Shown: positions 1-8,130 of the stretch, one piece after another
Position numbering within the stretch: the first letter of the stretch is position 1
How the letters are laid out: every line of letters starts with the position of its first letter
Source: SAR116 cluster alpha proteobacterium HIMB100
Lineage (GTDB): Bacteria > Pseudomonadota > Alphaproteobacteria > Puniceispirillales > Puniceispirillaceae
NCBI GenBank assembly: GCA_000238815.2
Contig: AFXB01000010.1
Span: 248,001 to 312,000, forward strand
Direction of reading: 5' to 3'
DNA length: 64,000 bases
Program-made: the position numbers and the translations under genes
The notes under the pieces: generated by a model
What the model was told of the DNA's origin: nothing
The model's database searches: none
Seen by the model: the letters and a program-made list of their open reading frames with translations, nothing else

Positions 1-1
1 A

Positions 2-1120
2 GCGCAGGAAATTGAAGAAGAACAGGAAGAATGCCCGAAATGCCCCCCTGTGGGTGCACCGGCATGGATGGCCACTTTTGCGGATATGGCCACGCTGTTG
101 ATGGCGTTCTTCGTGCTGATTCTGTCATTTGCCGAATTTAATGTGCCGAAATTTAAACAAATCTCTGGCTCGCTGCGGAACGCTTTCGGGGTACAGAAAG
201 TCGTACCTATCGTTGAACAGCCAAAAGGCACAACTGTGCTGTCCTTGAATTTCAGCCCGTCGCCGAGCCGGTCTGTCACCAATGAGATGACCCAGCAAAC
301 CACGCAGGTCAACCAGCCTGAGCTGGAGGTCCAGAACAAGACCAAAGACAGTGATGGTGATGCCGAAGACAGTGCAGATAATGTGGTCAAAGCCCTGGAA
401 GAGGCCATTGCCAGAGGCGATATTGAGGTGCAGACCTTAGGGGAAAAGGTGGTGGTGAATTTCACCCCGACAGAAGCTGAAGAACAAGATTTGCCACAAT
501 TGCTGCAGAAAACCCTGAATGCGGTTGAACGGGCAAAATCAGCTGCCGGAAAATCAGATCAAGAAGTGATGTTTGGCGGGCTGGAAGGCACGCTGGCCCA
601 GCTGGCCCAGGCCACAGCTGAATTAACCCAGCAAGCCCAGGCCCAGGCCGAAAATCAGAAACAATCTGTGGATGAGGCGAAAAAGGCTGCAGATGAGCTG
701 AAAATTGCCCTGCGTCAGGAAATTGGCCAGGGGCTGGTCGCGGTTGAACAGGATGAAGATAAGGTGATTGTCACCGTTGGTGCAGGCGGGGCCTTTGCGT
801 CCGGATCTGCGGACCTGACCCCTGAGGCAATAGAGATTATGCAGCGCATCGCCGGTGTGAATGCCGAAAATGACAGCGAGATTACCGTATCCGGCCATAC
901 CGATAATGTGCCTTTGATCTTTGGCTCGCGCTACCGTGATAACTGGGATCTGGCCGCGGCACGATCTGCATCAGTGGTGCAGTCCCTTGCCGGTGACGGG
1001 GTGATCACAGATAACCGTCTGGAAGCCATCAGCTATGGCGAGAGCCGCCCTGTGGACAGTAATGATACAGCTGTCGGCCGTGCGAAAAACCGCCGGATTG
1101 AGATTGAGATCAATTACTAA
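2..1120 (+). CDS. motB: PomB/MotB-type flagellar stator protein (5' end outside window)
   Basis: The reading frame is open to the left edge, so the start codon is outside the window and the GTG at 50 is internal. A cysteine pair (CPKCP, codons 11-15) precedes one membrane helix at about codons 24-46. It carries the conserved ion-binding Asp (codon 28, in TFADMATLLM). The segment after the helix (FKQISGSLRNAFGVQ) resembles Vibrio PomB, which suggests a sodium-type stator. A long Ala/Gln-rich coiled-coil linker follows, then a C-terminal OmpA-like peptidoglycan-binding domain with SGHTDNVP and NRRIEIEI at the end. PomB/MotB pairs with PomA/MotA to form the torque-generating channel; the partner gene is presumably just upstream. 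Ion type is inference; family is firm. Confidence 0.93.
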   Translation, partial: AQEIEEEQEECPKCPPVGAPAWMATFADMATLLMAFFVLILSFAEFNVPKFKQISGSLRNAFGVQKVVPIVEQPKGTTVLSLNFSPSPSRSVTNEMTQQTTQVNQPELEVQNKTKDSDGDAEDSADNVVKALEEAIARGDIEVQTLGEKVVVNFTPTEAEEQDLPQLLQKTLNAVERAKSAAGKSDQEVMFGGLEGTLAQLAQATAELTQQAQAQAENQKQSVDEAKKAADELKIALRQEIGQGLVAVEQDEDKVIVTVGAGGAFASGSADLTPEAIEIMQRIAGVNAENDSEITVSGHTDNVPLIFGSRYRDNWDLAAARSASVVQSLAGDGVITDNRLEAISYGESRPVDSNDTAVGRAKNRRIEIEINY

Positions 1121-1233
1121 AGGCATGAGGTGGGGGGAATTTGTAAAAGCCCCCTCACCCGTTCTGATGCTGACAAGATAAAACAGAGTCAGCCCTCAGC
1201 TGATCCAAAAACACCTTTACGCTCTGTTAAAAA
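1121..1233. other. Convergent intergenic gap with a G-rich hairpin
   Basis: This gap lies between the stator gene and a minus-strand gene. About 1129-1160 can fold into a GC-rich stem (ggtggggg pairing with cccctcacc, one bulge), but no clear T-run follows. It may be a weak bidirectional terminator. Confidence 0.3.
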
Positions 1234-1560
1234 TCAGGGCTGGCGCATCAGTTTCATCTGGGCCTCCAAAATTTCTGTCTGCCGTTTTTGCTGGTTCACT
1301 ATCTGACGTAACATGACTGACTGAACTTGCGTCTGTGCCATAATCACATAACCCATCGCCACCAGCCCGCATAACAGCGCGGCAAAGACTACACCCACCG
1401 CCACCAGTCCCACGCCAGAAAGCAAGGCAAGCATGCCTGCTTCTGAAGCTGCGATGAGGGCGGCAACTCCGGCAAACGCTGCGCCCAATACAATCAGCCA
1501 GGCTATAATGGCGTTAATCCCGCCCAACAATCCGGCCAACATCTGACTGCTGCTCTGCAC
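1234..1560 (-). CDS. Small unknown membrane protein
   Basis: A 108-residue product with two hydrophobic segments (about residues 10-36 and 41-72) and a polar, Gln-rich C-terminus. No family is recognised. It is the last minus-strand gene downstream of the fliO-flhB group. The start is odd. A strong Shine-Dalgarno (GGAGGG) lies 5 bases before an ATG at 1587 in the same frame, but that frame meets TAG at 1563-1561, directly before the GTG at 1560. Either an 8-codon leader is coupled to the gene or the gene has an amber mutation near its start. Function unknown; its place in the flagellar operon is inference. Confidence 0.5.
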   Translation of the reverse strand: MQSSSQMLAGLLGGINAIIAWLIVLGAAFAGVAALIAASEAGMLALLSGVGLVAVGVVFAALLCGLVAMGYVIMAQTQVQSVMLRQIVNQQKRQTEILEAQMKLMRQP

Positions 1561-1801
1561 CTAGCCTGATATCTCAGTAGTTTGCATATCACCCTCCTGT
1601 GATGAATTATCAGCAAACAGGCTAGCACAGGCAGATTAATATTTGGTTAGTCAGAATAAGCTTTTCCACTCATTCTTACCTTGCAAAGGAAAACAGATAA
1701 TGACCACTATTTTCAACCGCGCTATCAGCTAAGCTGAGCAGCTGGTTGTTTCTGTTCAGGAGAGAAAATCGAAACTAGGGATGTGACAGCCTTAAGCCGT
1801 A
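1561..1801. other. Intergenic region with 8-codon leader ORF (1587-1561)
   Basis: Apart from the short ATG-to-TAG leader with its strong Shine-Dalgarno at 1587-1600 (minus strand), I see no clear promoter, repeat or RNA in this gap. Confidence 0.35.
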
Positions 1802-2629
1802 TTAAGCTGTTTTTGGCGCACCGCTATCGGTTTCAGCATCCAGATCAGCTTTGGCTTCTTTAATCAGGGCTGCCAGGCGTGCTTCTTCAGCCTCGTCAAT
1901 TTTGGGGTCCGGGACATGCGAGAAGGCAAACCGGCATTTTTCATCAAACCGGCGCAGGCGTTCCTGGGCTTCACGGGTAGACCGTTCAGCAAAGATAAAC
2001 CAGAAATAATGTTCCAGATACAAAGAATAGCCCCGCATCAGCGCGGTCTGGGCTTTATGAAAATACACACATAACAGCACATAAACCAGCCCGAACAAGG
2101 CCAGATTGATAAAGCCTGAGACAATATAGGTCGCCAGAACAACCCCTAATGGGGCCCACATACGGTGATAGAGCAGCCAGAACAGAGGTGCGACCGTTGC
2201 ATAAGGAGAATAGTCAGTGCGGTACAGTCGCACACGCCGGCGCATATCGCGCAGGGCTTCAAACGGGAAATATGTGTCTTTCGGACCAATTTCATGCTCA
2301 GGCTGTTTTTCCAAAATCTGCGCCACATCCTCATCAGAGGCATAACGATAGCCGCAGCCTATCGGCTGATCGACAAAGACTTCGAAAAATTCACCTTTGC
2401 GGAAAATCGTGAATAAAGCCGGCAAATCATTATATGAGGCAAGGGTTTGATCAAAACGGTCAATATCCCATGTGATCGGATTGCCATCCACAGCCACAAA
2501 TACATCGCCTGCCTTCAGCCGCAAATCGCGCCCGTGTGACAGCCGGCCGACAGCCTCAATCGCAATAAAGGACGGTCCTTTGTCGGTCTGGTCTGGATCT
2601 GTCTGGGGATTGGTGCCGGGTTCAGCCAT
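1802..2629 (-). CDS. Unknown membrane protein with a PDZ-like N-terminal domain
   Basis: A 275-residue product. After a Pro/Asp-rich start, residues about 30-95 resemble a PDZ fold (LKAGDVFVAVDGNPI, then FTIFRKGEFFEVFV). Residues about 145-205 contain one or two membrane helices and an aromatic-rich stretch. The C-terminus is charged and helical. It follows gene 2679 after 49 bases, so it probably shares the transcript running down from fliO-flhB. I do not recognise a named family. The PDZ-like reading is by eye only. A role at the flagellar pole or in the envelope would be a guess. Confidence 0.7.
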   Translation of the reverse strand: MAEPGTNPQTDPDQTDKGPSFIAIEAVGRLSHGRDLRLKAGDVFVAVDGNPITWDIDRFDQTLASYNDLPALFTIFRKGEFFEVFVDQPIGCGYRYASDEDVAQILEKQPEHEIGPKDTYFPFEALRDMRRRVRLYRTDYSPYATVAPLFWLLYHRMWAPLGVVLATYIVSGFINLALFGLVYVLLCVYFHKAQTALMRGYSLYLEHYFWFIFAERSTREAQERLRRFDEKCRFAFSHVPDPKIDEAEEARLAALIKEAKADLDAETDSGAPKTA

Positions 2630-2678
2630 AAATTCAGCCTGTTATTCTGCTTATGTGTCTGTCAGATTTCGGACGTAC

Positions 2679-3416
2679 TTATGGAAAGCTGATCTTATCC
2701 TGCTGAACCTCAAGCAGGCGCAGGATTTTCATATTCTGACCTGCCAGCATCTCGACCTGGGCAGAGGTGTTTTGTTGGGCAGCAGACAACGCGCCAATTT
2801 CAGCATTATTGACCAGCTTGCCTTCTACATTCTTAATTGATTTGCCCAACGCAGCTTCCATGCTGGCCAGCTTGACGGCCAGCTGATTATTCTGGCCCAT
2901 CGCCTTGGAGATCACCTCGGTTGACAGGCTTTCAGACAGAGCCTGATTAGAGGCTGCCATTGCTTCAGCTGAGGCCCGCATTTCAGTTGTCAGTGTCTGA
3001 GAGGTCATCTCAATCAGCTGCATCAATTGCGTCATTTTATCTGAAGATTCCTTGTTCAGCGCAACCAGTTCAGCCTGTTGTTCAAGAGCCACATTCAAGT
3101 CACCAAGAACAGAATTCAGCTCGTCAATATTTTCAGCAAATACCACCAGCCCTTCCCGGTTGGTCTTGGTCATCAGGCGCAGCTCGCCCAAGGTTTTGAA
3201 ATATAAAACCGCCGAAAAGCCAATTCCCGCCACAGCCGCTGCCATTGCGGTTACAAAGGTGATGGTGGTATATTTATGAATCTGAGACACTTTGCTCTCC
3301 AGCTTTTTATGTTCACGTTTGACCTGACTGTATTCAGAGGTGACGTCGGTTGCGGCATCTGCTGCATCCAGAGCCAGCTTTATGCTTTCCTGTACCGAAT
3401 TCAGTTCGCTAGACAT
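2679..3416 (-). CDS. Unknown single-pass membrane protein with long coiled coil
   Basis: A 245-residue product. A short cytoplasmic helical region is followed by one membrane helix (about residues 47-72). A long, Gln/Ser/Ala/Leu-rich coiled coil then runs to the end, similar in texture to a chemoreceptor stalk but without the methyl-accepting signalling tip. ATG at 3416 is preferred to the upstream TTG because AAGGA lies nine bases before it. It sits 52 bases downstream of gene 3469 in the flhB-distal run. Function unknown. Confidence 0.7.
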   Translation of the reverse strand: MSSELNSVQESIKLALDAADAATDVTSEYSQVKREHKKLESKVSQIHKYTTITFVTAMAAAVAGIGFSAVLYFKTLGELRLMTKTNREGLVVFAENIDELNSVLGDLNVALEQQAELVALNKESSDKMTQLMQLIEMTSQTLTTEMRASAEAMAASNQALSESLSTEVISKAMGQNNQLAVKLASMEAALGKSIKNVEGKLVNNAEIGALSAAQQNTSAQVEMLAGQNMKILRLLEVQQDKISFP

Positions 3417-3468
3417 TGATCTCAATCCTTATCCACGTGTTGTGAACAGCGCCTGTGCCCTGTCCCGT

Positions 3469-3711
3469 TTATCCCGTGATATCCACTTCACCCGGACGCT
3501 TTTTCCGCGGTTTTGCCCGCAACGCCTTCATAGACGGGTTTGGTGAATAATATGCACATTGTATGCCAGTTGCCTCATACACTGTCTGCGCAGGCAGGTT
3601 TTTGCCCTTAAAGCCAAATTTACGGCATCCCCACGGCCGGTTCGGGTCATAGGTGATGAAAAAATGCTGACACCCATGACAGCTGATACGGAATTTTGAC
3701 AGGCCTTTCAT
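3469..3711 (-). CDS. Small Cys-containing conserved-looking protein
   Basis: An 80-residue basic protein with four Cys (CHGCQ near residue 11, then C29 and C52) and aromatic residues between, which suggests a small metal-binding fold. Its start overlaps the stop of gene 3708 as ATGA, and GGAGG of that gene's last codons serves as ribosome site. This coupling ties it to the flhB operon. No named family recognised; the metal site is inference. Confidence 0.65.
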   Translation of the reverse strand: MKGLSKFRISCHGCQHFFITYDPNRPWGCRKFGFKGKNLPAQTVYEATGIQCAYYSPNPSMKALRAKPRKKRPGEVDITG

Positions 3712-3926
3712 GAACCGCCTCTCAGCTTTTCCACCAGATCATGGATCACATAGCGCAGACCGCCTGCAAAACAGGCCAGAGCACATACACCCAGTCCCCA
3801 GCCGCGCAAACCGTATCCCGCGTCAAGATAATCTGTTGCCTGAAGCGCAAAGAAGGCCGCCAGCACAAAATAACATACAGTGCTGATTAAGGTGCCAACT
3901 GTGCGTTCATGAGATTTACGCTTCAT
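3708..3926 (-). CDS. Small membrane protein after flhB
   Basis: A 72-residue protein with two predicted membrane helices (about residues 12-30 and 41-58) and charged ends. It overlaps the end of flhB by 11 bases and the next gene by 4, so it is probably co-translated with them. No family recognised. The overlaps on both sides make a spurious ORF unlikely. Confidence 0.68.
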   Translation of the reverse strand: MKRKSHERTVGTLISTVCYFVLAAFFALQATDYLDAGYGLRGWGLGVCALACFAGGLRYVIHDLVEKLRGGS

Positions 3927-5097
3927 ATCCGCCTCTCTGGTTGCGATCCTCTTTCATAGACTGACCATGTTCAGTGAAATGCAGATCTTCCGGGATGTCC
4001 ACATCAGGTTCAGCCAGCGCTTCTCCTTTGTCTATTCGATACAAATAAGCCAGCACAACCGCGACCGCCTGATAGAGCTGTTCGGTAATTTCTGCCCCAA
4101 TCTCGCCCGTATAATATAAGGCACGCGCCAGAAGCGGAGAACGGAATACAGTCACATCAGCCCCCTTCGCCCGGTCAATAATCTGGTGCGCCATATTTCC
4201 GCGGCCCATCGCCAGAATGCGCGGTGCTTCTGATGAGCCAACCTCATATTTCAAGGCCACAGCAAAATGAGTCGGGTTGGTGATCACAGCAGTTGCATTT
4301 GGCACATCATCCAACGCCGCCTGCTGACGGCCCGCATTGGCCGCTGTTTCCATCTGCATCCGCCGAATCTTGGCTTTGACCTCTGGTGAACCTTCGGTTT
4401 GCTTATATTCATCCTTGACCTCTTGCTTGGTCATCCGCAGTGATTGAATATGCACATGACGCTGCCAGAAATAATCGATCATCGCGATGATCGCCAGGAT
4501 CACCAGCAAGGCCCCAAGAACAACCGGAAAATTCAGCAAAGACGCTACCGTCGCTGTGACTAAGTCACGAGACGGCAATTCCAGAACGCCAGGCAAACGC
4601 GCATAAATCACAGCCGCGGCAATCCCAAACAGCAAAAACACCTTCAGAAGGGATTTCACAAGCTCCATCAGCCCTTTGGAGCCAAACATACGTTTGAACC
4701 CCTCGATTGGGCTCAACCGGTTACCTTTGAAGCTCATCGCTTTTGGAGCAAAATTCAGCCCCCCGACAGCCGCCTGTGTGCCAATCACAATCACCATCAT
4801 CGGAATGCCGACCACAAGGCTGGTGATCACCACCGCAAAAATCAGTTCAGAGAAGCGTTCAACCATCATCGTCATCAAATCATCCGGCCGGTTGAAATGA
4901 AACAGACGAGACCAGTAGGCCAGAGCCTTTTGCGCAAACATAGGCGTAACAAACATCATCACAAAGGCGGCAAACATCGTTGTGAAGACGAACATTTCCT
5001 TTGAGGAAAGGACTTTGCCGTCTTCAGCGGATTTCTCGAGTTTTCGTTGGGAGGGGTCTTCGGTCTTTTCCTGACCGTCTTGACTTTCTTCAGCCAT
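3916..5097 (-). CDS. flhB: Flagellar export apparatus protein FlhB
   Basis: Inner-membrane component of the flagellar type III export gate; it controls the switch of substrate class from rod/hook to filament. The 393-residue product has the acidic start typical of the family (KTEDPSQRKLEKS) and four membrane segments between about residues 30 and 215. The NPTH autocleavage site is at residues 274-277. A longer-than-minimal C-terminal tail follows. It overlaps fliR upstream by 8 bases and the small membrane gene downstream. All catalytic features are intact. Confidence 0.97.
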   Translation of the reverse strand: MAEESQDGQEKTEDPSQRKLEKSAEDGKVLSSKEMFVFTTMFAAFVMMFVTPMFAQKALAYWSRLFHFNRPDDLMTMMVERFSELIFAVVITSLVVGIPMMVIVIGTQAAVGGLNFAPKAMSFKGNRLSPIEGFKRMFGSKGLMELVKSLLKVFLLFGIAAAVIYARLPGVLELPSRDLVTATVASLLNFPVVLGALLVILAIIAMIDYFWQRHVHIQSLRMTKQEVKDEYKQTEGSPEVKAKIRRMQMETAANAGRQQAALDDVPNATAVITNPTHFAVALKYEVGSSEAPRILAMGRGNMAHQIIDRAKGADVTVFRSPLLARALYYTGEIGAEITEQLYQAVAVVLAYLYRIDKGEALAEPDVDIPEDLHFTEHGQSMKEDRNQRGGYEA

Positions 5098-5917
5098 AAG
5101 TCACTGCCCCCATCACAAGTTGAAGATTATCCATCGTAGAGATGACCACATCTTTCAGCGCAAGAGAAATCACCCCGACAGACATATATAACACCACAAA
5201 CACCGCCATCATGGAGATAGGAAAGCCAAAGGAGAACAGGTTCAGTTGAGGGGCAGAACGGGTGATAACCCCGATTGCCAGATTGATCAGCAACATCGTG
5301 ATTGCAATTGGCAGCATGATAATCGACGCTGCCACAAACATAGATCCGGCAGCCGAAATACCGCCTTTGATCAGCACCCCAAATGCAGGCATTGCACCGA
5401 TCGGCAGATAGCTGTAGCTTTCCAGCATGGTCCTGATCACCACCAAATGACCGTTCATGCCTAAAAACAACACTGTTAAAAACATCGACAGCATTTTTGA
5501 CACCACAGGTGTCTGGGCCCCGGTATTCGGGTCGACTTGCGCAGCAAAACCCAGACCAGCTGAAGAGGCAATTTTTTCACCGGCCAGAACCGCGGCGGAA
5601 AACCATATGGTGACAATCAGCCCTGCAGACAAGCCGACCACTAGTTCAACCACAACCACACCAAGAATGCGTAATTCACTGAAGCTTTCCACTGTGGGCA
5701 CCGGGACATACCCCATCACCACCACACCCAGCAGAGCTGCCAGAATAACACGAACCTGAAGCGGTACAGCTGCTGCGCCAAAAACAGGAACAGCAATCAA
5801 AAACGCGCCAATCCGCAAAGTGGCCAGAAAAAACTGGGCCAGCACAGACATCACCGACTGCAGCTCCAGCCCGGGCAGGCCGCCCATAGTGTCCAGTAAT
5901 GTAAGCGGAAGATGCAT
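5090..5917 (-). CDS. fliR: Flagellar export gate protein FliR
   Basis: Polytopic membrane protein of the export gate, assembling with FliP and FliQ. ATG at 5917 gives 275 residues, close to the family length (~255-265). The longer 293-residue reading would overlap fliQ, whereas 5917 leaves a 16-base gap containing an AGG ribosome site. Several hydrophobic helices are visible, with the family's central segment VDPNTGAQTPVVSKM. It overlaps flhB by 8 bases. Confidence 0.95.
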   Translation of the reverse strand: MHLPLTLLDTMGGLPGLELQSVMSVLAQFFLATLRIGAFLIAVPVFGAAAVPLQVRVILAALLGVVVMGYVPVPTVESFSELRILGVVVVELVVGLSAGLIVTIWFSAAVLAGEKIASSAGLGFAAQVDPNTGAQTPVVSKMLSMFLTVLFLGMNGHLVVIRTMLESYSYLPIGAMPAFGVLIKGGISAAGSMFVAASIIMLPIAITMLLINLAIGVITRSAPQLNLFSFGFPISMMAVFVVLYMSVGVISLALKDVVISTMDNLQLVMGAVTYG

Positions 5918-5933
5918 AAGCCCCGGACCTTTA

Positions 5934-6203
5934 CTAGCCAACCTGCGTGATCTGGTCAAAAATAAAGGCAAAATAATCAGTCAGACCGACCAACATGTAA
6001 TTGGCAGCCAGACCAAATGTCAGCAACACCAGCACCACTTTTGGCACAAAGCTGAGCGTCATCTCGTTAATAGAGGTGGCCGCCTGGATGATGCCGATCA
6101 GCAGACCAATCGCCAATGCCACACCCAAAATCGGACCGGAAATCATGACGATCTGCCACATGGCCATCCGCAGGAATTCAACATTCATATCAAAATCAAA
6201 CAT
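5934..6203 (-). CDS. fliQ: Flagellar export gate protein FliQ
   Basis: An 89-residue protein with the two long hydrophobic helices of FliQ (about residues 15-40 and 50-75) and the conserved loop QAATSINEMTLSFVPK. It is part of the FliP-Q-R gate through which flagellar subunits leave the cytoplasm. It lies between fliP and fliR in the standard order. Confidence 0.96.
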   Translation of the reverse strand: MFDFDMNVEFLRMAMWQIVMISGPILGVALAIGLLIGIIQAATSINEMTLSFVPKVVLVLLTFGLAANYMLVGLTDYFAFIFDQITQVG

Positions 6204-6239
6204 CAGATCGTCTTTCTCATTCAGGGCTGTTTAAAATCA

Positions 6240-7052
6240 TCACGCGGTATAGGTGGCCACCAGCGAGCCCACAGTCATCGCCCAACCATCAACAAGCACA
6301 AATAACAACAGCTTGAACGGCAGGGACACCAGCATCGGACTGAGCATCATCATCCCCAGAGACATCAGAACAGAGGCGATCACCATGTCGATCACCAAAA
6401 ATGGCAGAAACAACAGAAAACCAATCTGGAAAGCGGTTTTGAGCTCTGAAGTGATGAAGGCCGGCAACAAAATGGTCAGCGGCACATCTTCAGGCTTATC
6501 AAAGCCGGTTTCATTGGCCATATCGGCAAACATATTCAAGTCATCTTTGCGGGTATTCTTAACCAGGAAGCCTTTCATGGTATTGGATGCATTGGTCAAT
6601 GCAATATCTGCAGAAATATCACCATTCAGATAAGGGTCTGCTGCATCTTCATAAACCGTTGTCAGGGTCGGGGCCATGATGAACAACGACAAGAACAGAG
6701 CAATGGCAATCAGGACCTGGTTTGGCGGTGTCTGTTGTGTGCCCATAGCCTGGCGCAGAATAGACAGAACAATGATAATCCGCGTGAACGATGTCATCCC
6801 CAGAACCAGAGAAGGCAGCAGGGTCAGCGCGGTCATCAGCGCCAAAATCTGGAGAGACAGGCTGTAAGAGGTTGACCCATTCCCATATTCGGTTGAGGTC
6901 AGCGCCGGCAGCCCGCCTGTGAGCCCGGCCAGATTATCCGCCGCCAGCGCCGGGGCAGATGTGCCAACCAAACCCGCAAGGCTCAGCCCAAACAGGCCCA
7001 GCAAAACCGCCAGATTCATCATCAGTTTTGAGAGGTGCGACTGCTTGGTCAT
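6240..7052 (-). CDS. fliP: Flagellar export gate protein FliP
   Basis: A 270-residue protein with a cleavable signal peptide (about residues 1-37), then the FliP membrane domain. Family signatures visible are MTSFTRIIIVLSILRQAMGT-type sequence, QTPPNQVLI and the late MLSPMLVSLPFKLLLFVLVDGW-type helix. It forms the core of the export gate. The start codon overlaps the stop of fliO. Confidence 0.97.
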   Translation of the reverse strand: MTKQSHLSKLMMNLAVLLGLFGLSLAGLVGTSAPALAADNLAGLTGGLPALTSTEYGNGSTSYSLSLQILALMTALTLLPSLVLGMTSFTRIIIVLSILRQAMGTQQTPPNQVLIAIALFLSLFIMAPTLTTVYEDAADPYLNGDISADIALTNASNTMKGFLVKNTRKDDLNMFADMANETGFDKPEDVPLTILLPAFITSELKTAFQIGFLLFLPFLVIDMVIASVLMSLGMMMLSPMLVSLPFKLLLFVLVDGWAMTVGSLVATYTA

Positions 7053-7525
7053 CAGTTTTTTCTCCAGCCTTTAAACTTTGCGGCAAATGCGGCGACCTCT
7101 TGCGGGCCCATGGTCTGTGGTGCTGTCTGTTGAACAGATGGTGCAGCAACAGCGGGTGTTGTCAGCTCAAGCGGGGCGTCTTCTTCCGGCAACGCCTGTT
7201 GATACTGATCAGCGAATGCAGATGCAGATGAGACAGAGGACACAGCGGCCAGACCGCCGGTTGGCTGCGCATGTAACGGAACCAAAGAGGGCTGAATATT
7301 CTTGCCTGACAGCATCACAAAATCAAGATTATCAATCTTGATCAGGCGAAGCCGCTCAGACGGGCTGACGGCGGTTTCTTCGATTACTTTGATACGCTGA
7401 CCTTTTTGCAGATTGGCCCGGATAAACCCGCCCTTCATCCGCAAAAATACCAACAGGCCAAACAGGCAGGACAGAAACACAACAGTGATAATAACCTGCT
7501 GCATGCTGACAATTTCTGTGGCCAT
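7052..7525 (-). CDS. fliO: FliO-like flagellar biosynthesis protein
   Basis: A 157-residue protein with one N-terminal membrane helix (about residues 8-30). A small cytoplasmic beta domain of the FliO type follows (KGQRIKVIEETAVSPSERL, then DFVMLSG). It ends in a variable Ala/Pro tail. ATG at 7525 is preferred to GTG at 7534 because AAGGGTGG lies at the right distance. FliO assists FliP assembly. Position directly before fliP supports the call although FliO is poorly conserved. Confidence 0.85.
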   Translation of the reverse strand: MATEIVSMQQVIITVVFLSCLFGLLVFLRMKGGFIRANLQKGQRIKVIEETAVSPSERLRLIKIDNLDFVMLSGKNIQPSLVPLHAQPTGGLAAVSSVSSASAFADQYQQALPEEDAPLELTTPAVAAPSVQQTAPQTMGPQEVAAFAAKFKGWRKN

Positions 7526-7600
7526 TTTTACCACCCTTTTTGCTCATCTGGTTATTCTGGACCCGCAATATGATCTGCGGGGCGCTTACCAGAGAAGAAA

Positions 7601-7616
7601 GGCAAAAAGCGTGCCA
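7601..7616 (-). promoter_or_regulatory. Sigma-54 promoter of fliO-P-Q-R-flhB operon
   Basis: On the minus strand TGGCAC and TTGCC with exactly ten bases between the invariant GG and GC, near-perfect to the -24/-12 consensus. It lies 76 bases before fliO. The flank is shared with the site at 18946 (minus strand GCTTTTTGCCTTTCT). Confidence 0.88.
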
Positions 7617-7686
7617 GCCAAAAGGTCAGAACAGATTAAAAATTAACCTGTTGTTTATTCTGAATAAATTTGAAACTTCCGTCTTT

Positions 7687-7714
7687 CTGACACCAGCGGA
7701 AATGCTGTTGTCAG
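7687..7714. terminator. Possible hairpin after fliN
   Basis: An imperfect inverted repeat (CTGACA..CAGC and GCTG..TGTCAG, six-base loop) lies 28 bases past the fliN stop. The T-rich tail follows on the plus strand rather than on the strand of fliN, so termination is uncertain. Confidence 0.35.
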
Positions 7715-7742
7715 TTTCTTGACGGCGCAGGCAGATACCGCC

Positions 7743-8090
7743 TTACAGGCTTTCCACCCGTTTTTCAGGATCGACAATTTCAGTAAAGCGGACACCGAAC
7801 CGCTCGCCAACCATCACAATTTCGCCTTTGGCGATCATGGTCCCGTTCACTAGAATATCCAGCGGGTCGCCCGCCAGCCTGTCCAGTTCAATAACTGAAC
7901 CTTCATTCAGCCGCAAAAGGTCCCTGATTTTAATTTCTGTATTTCCGACCTCAACCGCCAGCTGGACTTCAATATTTTCCAGAACGCGCAGATTTTCAGC
8001 AGACGCACCGCCTGTGGCCGCGCTGAATTCAGTGCTGGTTTGGTCCTGCTGTTGTTCATTCATATCTTGTTCTTCAGCCATGATTGTCAT
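7743..8090 (-). CDS. fliN: Flagellar motor switch protein FliN
   Basis: A 115-residue protein with an acidic N-terminal extension (about 35 residues). The SpoA/FliN domain follows: VQLAVEVGNTEIKIRDLL, then GSVIELDRLAGDPLDILVNG and VGERFGVRFTEIV. It forms the base of the C-ring with FliM and docks the FliH-FliI ATPase. Last gene of the fliK-L-M-N unit. Confidence 0.96.
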   Translation of the reverse strand: MTIMAEEQDMNEQQQDQTSTEFSAATGGASAENLRVLENIEVQLAVEVGNTEIKIRDLLRLNEGSVIELDRLAGDPLDILVNGTMIAKGEIVMVGERFGVRFTEIVDPEKRVESL

Positions 8091-8130
8091 CCTTCATGCA
8101 TTAGAGGCGCGCTTGCCTGCTGGTCTGTCT

